Shown here piece after piece: positions 1-5,938 of a stretch of DNA of 6,812 nucleotides (the stretch's first letter is position 1; the number at the start of each line of letters is the position of its first letter). The translations under genes were made by a program, and so were the position numbers. Origin of the DNA: Chitinophagaceae bacterium (GTDB taxonomy: Bacteria > Bacteroidota > Bacteroidia > Chitinophagales > Chitinophagaceae); contig JAIEQT010000028.1 in the NCBI GenBank assembly GCA_019747455.1, positions 1 to 6,812 of the forward strand, given 5' to 3'. The notes beneath the pieces were generated by a model. It did no database searches. It saw only the letters and a list, made by a program, of their open reading frames with translations, and had not been told where the DNA came from.

Positions 1-632
1 CCACCAACACCTCTTCTACTCATCATACCACCACCTCTTCCACCACCACCGCGAGCTATAATAATAATTACTACGATAACAATGATGATGAATTTAAGAA
101 TACCTCCCATATCATTCCCTTCACCCTTCCCCCTTTCTCTCTTTACTTTATACTCTCCTACAGCGGCTTTACTTAAAGCGTCGATAGCCCTATCAATACC
201 TCTATAATAATTTTGCTGCTTAAACTCAGGAACGATTTCGTTTCGATAAATGGATGAAGCGGTTATATCCGGTATTGCACCTTCTAATCCATACCCTACT
301 TCTATCCAAACTTTTCTATCGTCTATAGCGGCGAGTATAAGTACCCCGTTATTTGTTTTTTTGTTACCGATACCCCATTCTCTAAAAAGCTTATTAGCAT
401 ACTCAGCAGCTTCATACCCGTCTAAAGATTTTATTAAAACCACGGCAATCTGATTAGATGTACTATCATCTAGCGCTACTAATTTCTGCTCTAGAATTGC
501 TACCTGATCGGGTGATAATACTCCTGCAACATCGGTAACTAATTTAGGAGGATTGGGCTTGGGCAAAACATTTTGGGAAAAGCCTGTAAAAGCTACCAAT
601 ACGAATAATATGGATAATAAATATTGCTTCAT
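1..632 (-). CDS. Secreted, membrane-anchored TPM-domain protein (YgcG-like), 3' end outside the window
   Basis: I translated this frame by hand; it stays open from ATG at 632 to the window edge, 210 codons, and is incomplete at its C-terminus. Residues 1-19 form a signal peptide (MKQYLLSILFVLVAFTGFS, then Q). A TPM domain (formerly DUF477) follows at about 30-155. Recognisable family stretches are the LVTDVAGVLS start, NQIAVVLIKSLDG, the KLFREWGIG block near 81-89 and NNGVLILAAIDDRKVWIEVGYGLEG at about 94-118. A charged linker (about 160-172) leads to a hydrophobic helix at about 178-193, then a Gly/Arg-rich tail (RGGGGRGGG) running off the window. In this family such a layout places the TPM domain outside the cytoplasmic membrane with a Gly-rich tail after the anchor; the biochemical function is not settled. 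The ATG lies one base after the stop of the preceding TPM gene (TAA-C-ATG), which suggests translational coupling. Confidence 0.93.
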   Translation of the reverse strand, partial: MKQYLLSILFVLVAFTGFSQNVLPKPNPPKLVTDVAGVLSPDQVAILEQKLVALDDSTSNQIAVVLIKSLDGYEAAEYANKLFREWGIGNKKTNNGVLILAAIDDRKVWIEVGYGLEGAIPDITASSIYRNEIVPEFKQQNYYRGIDRAIDALSKAAVGEYKVKRERGKGEGNDMGGILKFIIIVIVVIIIIARGGGGRGGGMMSRRGVG

Positions 633-633
633 G

Positions 634-1095
634 TTATTTACCGAAGACGATATCATCGGGAAGTTCATTTTTATCCGTATTAGCATTATACGGGAAGTGG
701 GTAATCAGCGCCTCGCCAATATCATGAATGATTTTAACGATGCCCTGCACGTAATCTTGCTTATTAAAATGTGCCAGCATAGCTTGAACCTCATTATTCC
801 AAAATGTTGTTCCTACCTTCTCGTGAATACCGGCATCACCATAAATAGCTAATTGTCGATCTTTCATAGCAATATAAACCAGTACTGCGTTACGTTCCTG
901 GGTTTTATCCATTTGTAACTCAGCAAAGATTTCCATCGCCCGGTGAACAGGATTTATAAGATAGCATCTGCCTTCTACATAAATCCTGATCTCACCACTG
1001 GTACGATGTTCTGCTTCTTTGATCGCAGCAATGATAGCCGCTTGCTGTTCAGCAGAAAAATAGGTAAACTTTTTTTTGGAAAAGATTCCGAACAT
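634..1095 (-). CDS. TPM-domain protein without signal peptide
   Basis: A 153-residue protein that is essentially one TPM domain. Visible family blocks are a helix rich in AIKEAEHRTSGEIRIYVE (about 24-41), the ERNAVLVYIAMKDRQLAIYGDAGI block (about 67-90) and a C-terminal helical part with MLAHFNKQDYVQGIVKIIHDIG (about 106-127). There is no signal peptide and no membrane segment; the N-terminus is basic (FSKKKF), so the protein is probably cytoplasmic or peripheral, unlike the exported TPM protein made from the next gene. The start is ATG at 1095, 9 bp after the lemA-like stop. The stop at 634-636 is followed after one base by the next ATG. In Bacteroidota, LemA followed by one or two TPM proteins is a common cluster, which supports a shared role at the membrane, but the exact activity is unknown. 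Confidence 0.93.
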   Translation of the reverse strand: MFGIFSKKKFTYFSAEQQAAIIAAIKEAEHRTSGEIRIYVEGRCYLINPVHRAMEIFAELQMDKTQERNAVLVYIAMKDRQLAIYGDAGIHEKVGTTFWNNEVQAMLAHFNKQDYVQGIVKIIHDIGEALITHFPYNANTDKNELPDDIVFGK

Positions 1096-1104
1096 GCAAT
1101 GATT

Positions 1105-1695
1105 TTAGAATTTCACTTCGGGCGCTTTCTGTGCTCCGGCTTCTGCTTTAAATCCTTCTTTGGTTTTAAAACCGGTGATCCCAGCAAGAATATTCATCGG
1201 AAAAGAACGTGCTTTGATATTATAATCTGCTACTGCAGTATTAAAATCATTACGGGATACTTTAATTCTATTCTCTGTACCCTCTAATTGTGCTTGCAAT
1301 CCCCTGAAAGCCTCATTGGCACGTAGCGTAGGATAATTCTCAGTTACCATCAATAATCTTCCCAGTGCTTGTGATAATTGACCCTGAGAGGCTTGAAACT
1401 GCGCTAGTTTTTCAGGCGTAAGATCTTTAGCATCTACCTTCATTTGTGTAGCACTTGCTCTGGCCTGTACCACATTCTCCAGGGTAGATTTCTCAAAATT
1501 AGCTTCTCCTTTTACGGTATTTACCAGATTTGGAATGAGATCTGCGCGGCGTTGGTAATCGCTTTGCACATTGTTCCATGCCTTGGTAACGCCTTCATCC
1601 AATGTAACCAAGCTATTATAACCCGTACAGCCTCTGTAGCCTATAATTACAAATAGGGCTGCTATAACAATAAGGGTAATGTTTTTTGTACTCAT
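1105..1695 (-). CDS. LemA family membrane protein
   Basis: A 196-residue protein matching the LemA family along its whole length. The N-terminus has one hydrophobic segment at about 6-20, acting as an uncleaved anchor or signal. The family core follows: YNSLVTLDEGVTKAWNNVQ (about 26-44), QRRADLIPNLVNTVKGEA (about 48-65), then a helix with NVVQARA. Further on come TENYPTLRANEAFRGLQAQL (about 118-137), EGTENRIKVSRNDFN (138-152) and the closing ARSFPMNILAG (about 162-172). These are the conserved blocks of this helical-bundle family, whose molecular role is poorly known. Cys23 follows the hydrophobic segment, but YRGC is a poor lipobox, so I do not call it a lipoprotein. It is the first gene of the cluster with the two TPM genes downstream. 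The ATG at 1695 directly precedes the membrane segment; no strong ribosome-binding site is visible. Confidence 0.95.
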   Translation of the reverse strand: MSTKNITLIVIAALFVIIGYRGCTGYNSLVTLDEGVTKAWNNVQSDYQRRADLIPNLVNTVKGEANFEKSTLENVVQARASATQMKVDAKDLTPEKLAQFQASQGQLSQALGRLLMVTENYPTLRANEAFRGLQAQLEGTENRIKVSRNDFNTAVADYNIKARSFPMNILAGITGFKTKEGFKAEAGAQKAPEVKF

Positions 1696-1760
1696 GACGT
1701 TTTGAAATTTAATGTAATATAACTGTTTGTATGTTTATATTCCTAAATATTACAAAACAA
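1696..1760 (-). other. AT-rich leader upstream of the LemA-TPM-TPM cluster
   Basis: This stretch lies between the hairpin at 1761-1783 and the LemA start, so it must contain the cluster's promoter unless transcription reads through from the barrel gene. It is very AT-rich. Read on the minus strand, I found no full match to the Bacteroidota -7 consensus TAnnTTTG; the closest, TAAATTTC, lies only 8 bases from the start codon and is not convincing. No coding region or RNA gene is visible. Confidence 0.4.
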
Positions 1761-1783
1761 ATGCCACGCTAAAAGCGTGGCAT
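1751..1783 (-). terminator. Intrinsic terminator after the outer-membrane barrel gene
   Basis: A perfect 10-bp inverted repeat (ATGCCACGCT at 1761-1770, AGCGTGGCAT at 1774-1783) encloses a 3-base loop. Read on the minus strand, the direction of the barrel gene ending at 1802, the stem is followed by TTGTTTTGTA, a usable U-rich tract. The plus-strand side is also T-rich (TTTTGTCGGTTTTT), but no plus-strand gene ends here. It separates the barrel gene from the LemA cluster, arguing that these are independent transcripts. Confidence 0.8.
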
Positions 1784-1801
1784 TTTGTCGGTTTTTACTT
1801 T

Positions 1802-4186
1802 TTAGTTTGTTTTTACCCTACTAGATTCTGCATCGGAACCCGTGGTTCTGTTTCTGGCTGCTTTCAGCTGTTGATTTCCGAAAGCATAACTAATCGCCAA
1901 TCTGATATTTCTGGATTCATTTCTTTGCCTGAATGCAACATCTATATTTTGGTATTGCAAAGATCCATCTGATCGTTGTGTAAAAAACATATCATTTATA
2001 TTCAGCGTAATCCTTAGTTTTTTTTCCATAAAAGACTTCTGAATAGCCATATTCAAATTACCTAATTCGCGAATGGTAATAAACTCATTTAAAAAATTAG
2101 TAGTATAAAAACCGGATAATTCAATATTCCAATCCGTTCTGGGTTTGTAAGCCACTTGCCAGTAGGCTTGCCAGTTCCATTTTTGCCGATCGTAATTGGT
2201 ACCCAAATACGCTGTTGCGTAATGATTCCAGATAAATTGGTTACCGCCAAAACCTGAAACCTTTTTCCCAATATTTATCGGGAAGTTGAGTTCGAAGACC
2301 AAATTCTCGAATTTGGCCAGGTTCTCAGGTGTGGTGAATGTAAGATTACCTTGTTGCCTGGGAGCATTATCAAAGATTACATCATTTGTTTTATTATAGC
2401 TGATAGCAAAAAAAGGTTGATTATCGTAATTCAATGAAAACTTGTACTGATCAGAAGTTTCCGGTCGCAATAACGGATTACCTTGTGTATAAGTAAGCGA
2501 ATCTAAAAATTCGATAAAAGGATTTTGTTGCTGATAACTGGGCCGGTTTACTCTTCGTACATACTGAATACCCGTGGCGAAATGCTTATCTAATTTTCGG
2601 GTTAGAAATAGAGAAGGAAATAATTGCCAATAATTTCGATTTAAAACCTCTGTTCCACTATTGGTACCCTTGGCAACGGTTTGTTCTGTTCGCAATCCGG
2701 TAATCAATTCCCATTTTTCTCCTAATTGTTGTTTGAGATTAATATATGCTGCATTGATATTCTCCCGATAGCGAAAATTTGTACTCCTTTTGCCATCATA
2801 CACGCCATTACTAATAAATACCAGATAATTATCGATGGTTGCAAAACTAAATTTAGTACCGGCTTCGAATAATCTGGTTTTACCAATAGGTTTCCCATAG
2901 TCGGCCTTCAGTACTAAAAATTTTACGGGGTTATTGATATCTTGATTATTGATATAACTATTACCATTAGACAGTGTATTTGTTATATCCCCTCTATTGG
3001 TAATATCAAATTGAGCGTAATCGGCATCTACATTTAAAAAGTGTTCGCTGGTATCAAAAATATGTTTCCAGTTAATGTTTGCAGCTCTATTATTTCTTCT
3101 ACTATCATTATAGATATCTGTTCTAAAAGTACTAACGAGTGCCCCCGAACTGGCATTATTTTGTTTGGTATTATTAACCGTTTCGGTAATTCCATTAAAA
3201 TCGAAGCCGCGCATTAAAAATCCAAAAGTGTTTTTCTTATTAGCATAAAAATCAACACCAGCTCTATAGTTAATGGTATTACGATTTGCGGGAGAATAAT
3301 TGGTTTGAGAAAATTTATAGGGACTAATAACCCGATCAAACTCGCTATAGTCGAAGAAATTACGATGAAAAAAATTTCCGCTTCCATATGTATTCCATTT
3401 ACCTTTTCTATGGTTAATAGACAGGGACGGGATTACGCGATAGTAATTTCTATCTACCCCATACTGTCCCTTCGCATAAATACCTTGCGATACTGCCAGT
3501 CCAACGGTTCCGTTGGTACCCAGGTTTGCGTTCTTCTTTAAAACAATATTAATAAGAGAACCACCTTGTGCATCGTAGCGGGCACCCGGGTTTACCATTA
3601 CTTCAATTTTTTCAATATTGCTGGCACCCATAGATGCTAATACCTGGTTAATATCGGTGTACTGGGTAGATTTTCCATCTATTAAAATGGCTACGTTATT
3701 TCTTCCGGCAAGTGAAATCTTTTCGTTACTTACAATTACCCCCGGCACTTTCTGTAAAATTTCTAATGCAGTAGCCCCCGCAGCCGTGGCACTGTTTTCT
3801 ACATTTACTACCAGCTTATCGGCTCGCTCCTCTAAGAATGGTTTAGATGCAACAACTGTAACACCAGCTATTTCATTCACTTGCTGTTTCAAGATAATAT
3901 CACCTAACTCATTTTGTTCTTTTATCGAGATATATTTTGTTTGAAGTCCAATACCTGAAAGCTGCAGCAGGTATTTCTTTTCATCGCTAATTGTAATAGT
4001 AAAAATTCCTTCTGTATTTGTAATACTTGATTTTTGTAAACTGGAATCCTTTTGTAATAAGAGTAAAACGGTAATACCTTTTAGTGGTTTTTGTTTTTCA
4101 TCGATAATCTTTCCTTCAATATTTTTTTGTGCCATTGCTTGCATACCCACCAGCATCAAACATACAAATCCAATCCTTTTGATCAT
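1802..4186 (-). CDS. TonB-receptor-like outer-membrane beta-barrel protein (OMP_b-brl_3 type)
   Basis: A 794-residue outer-membrane protein. Residues 1-19 are a signal peptide (ending MQAMA, then QKN). A carboxypeptidase-regulatory-like beta-sandwich follows at about 22-100 (IEGKIIDEKQKPLKGITVLL, then TNTEGIFTI). A plug domain spans about 110-220, with ALEILQKVPGV (140-150), VAILIDGKSTQY (165-176) and NIEKIEVMVNPGARYDAQGG (190-209). The rest is a barrel rich in aromatic, alternating strands, with the typical late block RRVNRPSYQQQNPFI and TQGNPLLRPETSDQYKFS. It ends on NIRLAISYAFGNQ and a polar tail, as OMP_b-brl_3 proteins commonly do. Such proteins resemble TonB-dependent receptors; the substrate cannot be read from the sequence. 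I see no clear TonB box and no SusD-like partner beside it. It is a single-gene unit, with a terminator downstream and a divergent ATPase gene upstream. Confidence 0.93.
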   Translation of the reverse strand: MIKRIGFVCLMLVGMQAMAQKNIEGKIIDEKQKPLKGITVLLLLQKDSSLQKSSITNTEGIFTITISDEKKYLLQLSGIGLQTKYISIKEQNELGDIILKQQVNEIAGVTVVASKPFLEERADKLVVNVENSATAAGATALEILQKVPGVIVSNEKISLAGRNNVAILIDGKSTQYTDINQVLASMGASNIEKIEVMVNPGARYDAQGGSLINIVLKKNANLGTNGTVGLAVSQGIYAKGQYGVDRNYYRVIPSLSINHRKGKWNTYGSGNFFHRNFFDYSEFDRVISPYKFSQTNYSPANRNTINYRAGVDFYANKKNTFGFLMRGFDFNGITETVNNTKQNNASSGALVSTFRTDIYNDSRRNNRAANINWKHIFDTSEHFLNVDADYAQFDITNRGDITNTLSNGNSYINNQDINNPVKFLVLKADYGKPIGKTRLFEAGTKFSFATIDNYLVFISNGVYDGKRSTNFRYRENINAAYINLKQQLGEKWELITGLRTEQTVAKGTNSGTEVLNRNYWQLFPSLFLTRKLDKHFATGIQYVRRVNRPSYQQQNPFIEFLDSLTYTQGNPLLRPETSDQYKFSLNYDNQPFFAISYNKTNDVIFDNAPRQQGNLTFTTPENLAKFENLVFELNFPINIGKKVSGFGGNQFIWNHYATAYLGTNYDRQKWNWQAYWQVAYKPRTDWNIELSGFYTTNFLNEFITIRELGNLNMAIQKSFMEKKLRITLNINDMFFTQRSDGSLQYQNIDVAFRQRNESRNIRLAISYAFGNQQLKAARNRTTGSDAESSRVKTN

Positions 4187-4267
4187 AGCCGTTAGTTTTA
4201 AGGTGGAACGGCTTGCGGCTTTAAATGTTACAGGTGCTGAAAATAATACTACTCGGTGGCAAAAATG

Positions 4268-4275
4268 TAAATTTG
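4268..4275 (+). promoter_or_regulatory. Candidate -7 promoter element for the ATPase gene
   Basis: TAAATTTG is an exact match to the Bacteroidota -7 consensus TAnnTTTG on the plus strand. It overlaps the first half-site of the repeat array, which would let a bound protein block it. I see no good TTG-type -33 box at the expected distance, so support is partial. If used, transcription would start near 4282 and the leader to the ATG at 4367 would be about 85 nt, containing most of the repeat array. A one-mismatch copy, TTAATTTG, sits 32 bp downstream at 4300-4307 and is an alternative. Confidence 0.4.
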
Positions 4276-4326
4276 GGCAGTTAACTATCCAAATTAACGT
4301 TAATTTGGGTAGTTTAGTATCTGAAT
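4271..4326. promoter_or_regulatory. Array of 12-bp half-sites: two tandem near-palindromes, candidate operator
   Basis: Three near-identical 12-mers lie here: ATTTGGGCAGTT forward at 4271-4282, ATTTGGATAGTT reverse at 4283-4294 and ATTTGGGTAGTT forward at 4303-4314. A fourth, weaker reverse copy (8 of 12 bases) abuts at 4315-4326. They form two head-to-head 24-bp units separated by the palindromic octamer TAACGTTA, with a 32-bp repeat period, about three helical turns. The middle two copies also make a near-perfect inverted repeat at 4283-4314 (15 of 16 pairs, perfect over 4289-4308), which could fold as a hairpin in the leader RNA. This geometry is typical of an operator for a dimeric DNA-binding protein acting on the ATPase gene, the divergent barrel gene, or both. 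The bound factor is unknown. Confidence 0.7.
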
Positions 4327-4366
4327 TGTTATTAAATTGGCTATCTTAGTGGCTAAATTACTGATT

Positions 4367-5497
4367 ATGGATTTAGCCCGACTAATCACGAAACAGATCA
4401 TTCAGAAAATTGGTCAGCAAAAAGTATTGCTATTGTATGGTACCAGAAGGGTTGGTAAAACAATGATATTAAATCAACTAGCCAAACAATATGGAGATGC
4501 GTATTTACTTCTAAATGGAGAAGATTTAGATGATGTTGAGAAATTAATGAAACGCACTAGTGCAAATTATAAAAGCTTAGTAGGTAGTAAAAAATTGGTA
4601 TTAATTGATGAGGCGCAAAATATACCGGAAGTAGGGAAAGTATTAAAGCTTATGATCGATCAAATAAAAGGGATTACTATTATAGCAACCGGTTCTTCTT
4701 CCTTCGATCTTATTAATAAAACAGGTGAACCATTGGTAGGCAGGAGTTACCAGTTTCAGCTATTTCCAATGGCACTATGCGAACTTGAAGAAGATCATAT
4801 AACACTTGAAAGAAACCTCGAACATAGGATGGTGTATGGCAGTTATCCCGAGCTTTGGAAAATCGAAAACGAAGCAGAGAAAGAAGCCTATTTAAAGGAA
4901 TTGGTACAAGGTTACTTATTAAAAGACATTTTTATTTTTAGAGAAATTAGAAATGCGCATAAAATCTTTCAATTATTAAAGCTACTGGCCTATCAAATTG
5001 GTAATGAGGTTTCCTTAAATGAAATGGCCAATCAATTGGGCATCAACAAAGCAACTGTGGAGCATTATCTTGATTTACTCACAAAGGTATTTGTGATTTA
5101 TCCGTTGGGTGGTTTTGGAGGTAATCTTCGAAAAGAAGTAGTGAAAACAAAAAAGTGGTATTTTTTTGACAACGGTATCAGAAATGCCATCATTAGTGAT
5201 TTTAAACCCTTGCAAAGTAGAAACGATAGTGGTGTACTTTGGGAGCAGTATATTTTAAGTGAGCGTCAAAAAAGAAATCATTATGCGCAATACAAACCCG
5301 AATATTTTTTTTGGAGAACCTATGACCAACAAGAAATTGACTTCATAGAAGTTTACAGAAAAGAAATAAGTGCATTTGAATGCAAATGGGGGAAAGAGAA
5401 GGCTAAAATACCTGCTGCCTTCGCAAAGCAATACCCCAATAGCGCGTACACAGTGATTAATAGAGACAATTACCAGCCTTTCGTATTATTCGATTGA
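4367..5497 (+). CDS. AAA_14/DUF4143 family ATPase with PD-(D/E)XK-like C-terminus
   Basis: The frame can be extended to a TTG at 4337, but I choose ATG at 4367 because the protein then begins MDLARLITKQ, as members of this family do, just before the ATPase core; this gives 376 residues, close to family length. Walker A is GTRRVGKT (25-32), Walker B LVLIDE (77-82) and a sensor-1-like IATGSSSF lies at 106-113. A SYQFQLFPMALCEL segment (127-140) precedes the DUF4143 part. A winged-helix-like stretch at about 211-250 contains SLNEMANQLGINKATVEHYLDLL. The C-terminus has QEIDFIEV (322-329) and AFECKW (336-341), giving Asp325 and Glu338-x-Lys340, the signature of the PD-(D/E)XK fold to which DUF4143 is assigned. 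Cellular role and nuclease activity are unproven in this family. It is a lone gene, divergent from the barrel gene and convergent with the secreted pair, with a repeat array in its promoter region. Confidence 0.93.
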   Translation: MDLARLITKQIIQKIGQQKVLLLYGTRRVGKTMILNQLAKQYGDAYLLLNGEDLDDVEKLMKRTSANYKSLVGSKKLVLIDEAQNIPEVGKVLKLMIDQIKGITIIATGSSSFDLINKTGEPLVGRSYQFQLFPMALCELEEDHITLERNLEHRMVYGSYPELWKIENEAEKEAYLKELVQGYLLKDIFIFREIRNAHKIFQLLKLLAYQIGNEVSLNEMANQLGINKATVEHYLDLLTKVFVIYPLGGFGGNLRKEVVKTKKWYFFDNGIRNAIISDFKPLQSRNDSGVLWEQYILSERQKRNHYAQYKPEYFFWRTYDQQEIDFIEVYRKEISAFECKWGKEKAKIPAAFAKQYPNSAYTVINRDNYQPFVLFD

Positions 5498-5525
5498 GAT
5501 ATATACGAAAAAACTAACTACCAAT

Positions 5526-5558
5526 AAAAAGCCACCCACAAGGATGGCTCTCCTTTTA
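5526..5558. terminator. Hairpin terminator between convergent genes
   Basis: AGCCACCC (5530-5537) and GGATGGCT (5542-5549) form an 8-bp stem around a 4-base loop. Read on the minus strand, the one imperfect pair becomes a G-U wobble and the stem is followed by TTTTTATTGG. That makes a good intrinsic terminator for the secreted-protein genes ending at 5595. Read on the plus strand, for the ATPase gene ending at 5497, the same pair is C-A and the tail is the weaker CTCTCCTTTTA. It may serve both, but better from the minus side. Confidence 0.65.
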
Positions 5559-5594
5559 TAATCCCCCGATTAATAAAAGATAGTATTTTTATCA

Positions 5595-5930
5595 TTAATC
5601 TGAACTTGGCACAGCTCCAATTTCCTTAATGGAAATAATATACCGAATAGATTTATCGGTAGGCCAATAGGCATAGCTCACCTGAAAGCGGTGATTAATT
5701 AATTTTTCATTCGGGAAAATAGTAGCTGAAGAACCAGCGGCATAAAACACATAGGGCTGTAAATTGCTTTTAGCAGCATCAAAAAAATATTGTTGCCCGT
5801 TGGATTCGAATAGTAATACAATATTGCTTTGTTTTCTTTGAGCGTCTTTGAATACCATTACAACTGATTCTGCAAATACAGAAGAACTTATCACTATTAA
5901 AAAACTTAAAAGAAAAAAATGTCGTTTCAT
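5595..5930 (-). CDS. Small secreted protein of unknown function
   Basis: A 111-residue protein I do not recognise. Residues 1-20 are a clear Sec signal peptide (KRH, then a hydrophobic run, ending SSVFA before ESV), so it is exported; no lipobox Cys or second membrane segment is present and the protein has no cysteine. The mature part, about 90 residues, is rich in short hydrophobic, aromatic beta-like segments: SVVMVFKDA, NIVLLFES, QQYFFDA, YVFYAAG, FQVSYAYW and IRYIISIKE. This suggests a small beta-sandwich or barrel-like fold. The ATG at 5930 is 8 bp after the stop of the upstream secreted gene, with an A/G-rich AAGAAG just before it, so the two are probably co-transcribed and may work together. 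The terminator at 5526-5558 follows it. Confidence 0.8.
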   Translation of the reverse strand: MKRHFFLLSFLIVISSSVFAESVVMVFKDAQRKQSNIVLLFESNGQQYFFDAAKSNLQPYVFYAAGSSATIFPNEKLINHRFQVSYAYWPTDKSIRYIISIKEIGAVPSSD

Positions 5931-5938
5931 ACTTCTTT

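Noticed and set aside
1..60. Repeated CCACCA/CCACCACC pattern, considered as a short tandem repeat
   Set aside because: It is the Gly codon run (GGT/GGA) of the TPM protein's Gly-rich tail, a usual feature of the family.
553..852. Plus-strand open frame of 99 codons
   Set aside because: It lies antisense to both TPM genes, whose minus-strand frames match known domains; the translation has no recognisable features.
1070..1077. Run of eight T (A on the coding strand) near the start of the second TPM gene, possible slippage site (a similar T run lies at 5305-5312 in the ATPase)
   Set aside because: Both reading frames are intact through the runs and encode expected residues (Lys-Lys-Lys, Phe-Phe-Trp); nothing indicates programmed frameshifting.
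943..1287. Plus-strand open frame of 114 codons, Cys/Phe-rich
   Set aside because: It is antisense to the TPM and LemA genes and its composition is what a shadow frame of these genes would give.
3618..3944. Plus-strand open frame of 108 codons
   Set aside because: It is antisense to the plug domain of the barrel gene; there is no independent evidence for coding.
4337..4366. TTG-initiated N-terminal extension of the ATPase (MAILVAKLLI-)
   Set aside because: It relies on a rare start codon and adds ten hydrophobic residues before a stretch that already begins as family members do; ATG at 4367 is the better start.
5516..5525. AACTACCAAT, resembling a half-site of the 4271-4326 array, downstream of the ATPase gene; considered as the other end of a mobile unit
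   Set aside because: It needs deletions to align, and no paired copy, target duplication or transposase is present; chance is likely in AT-rich DNA.
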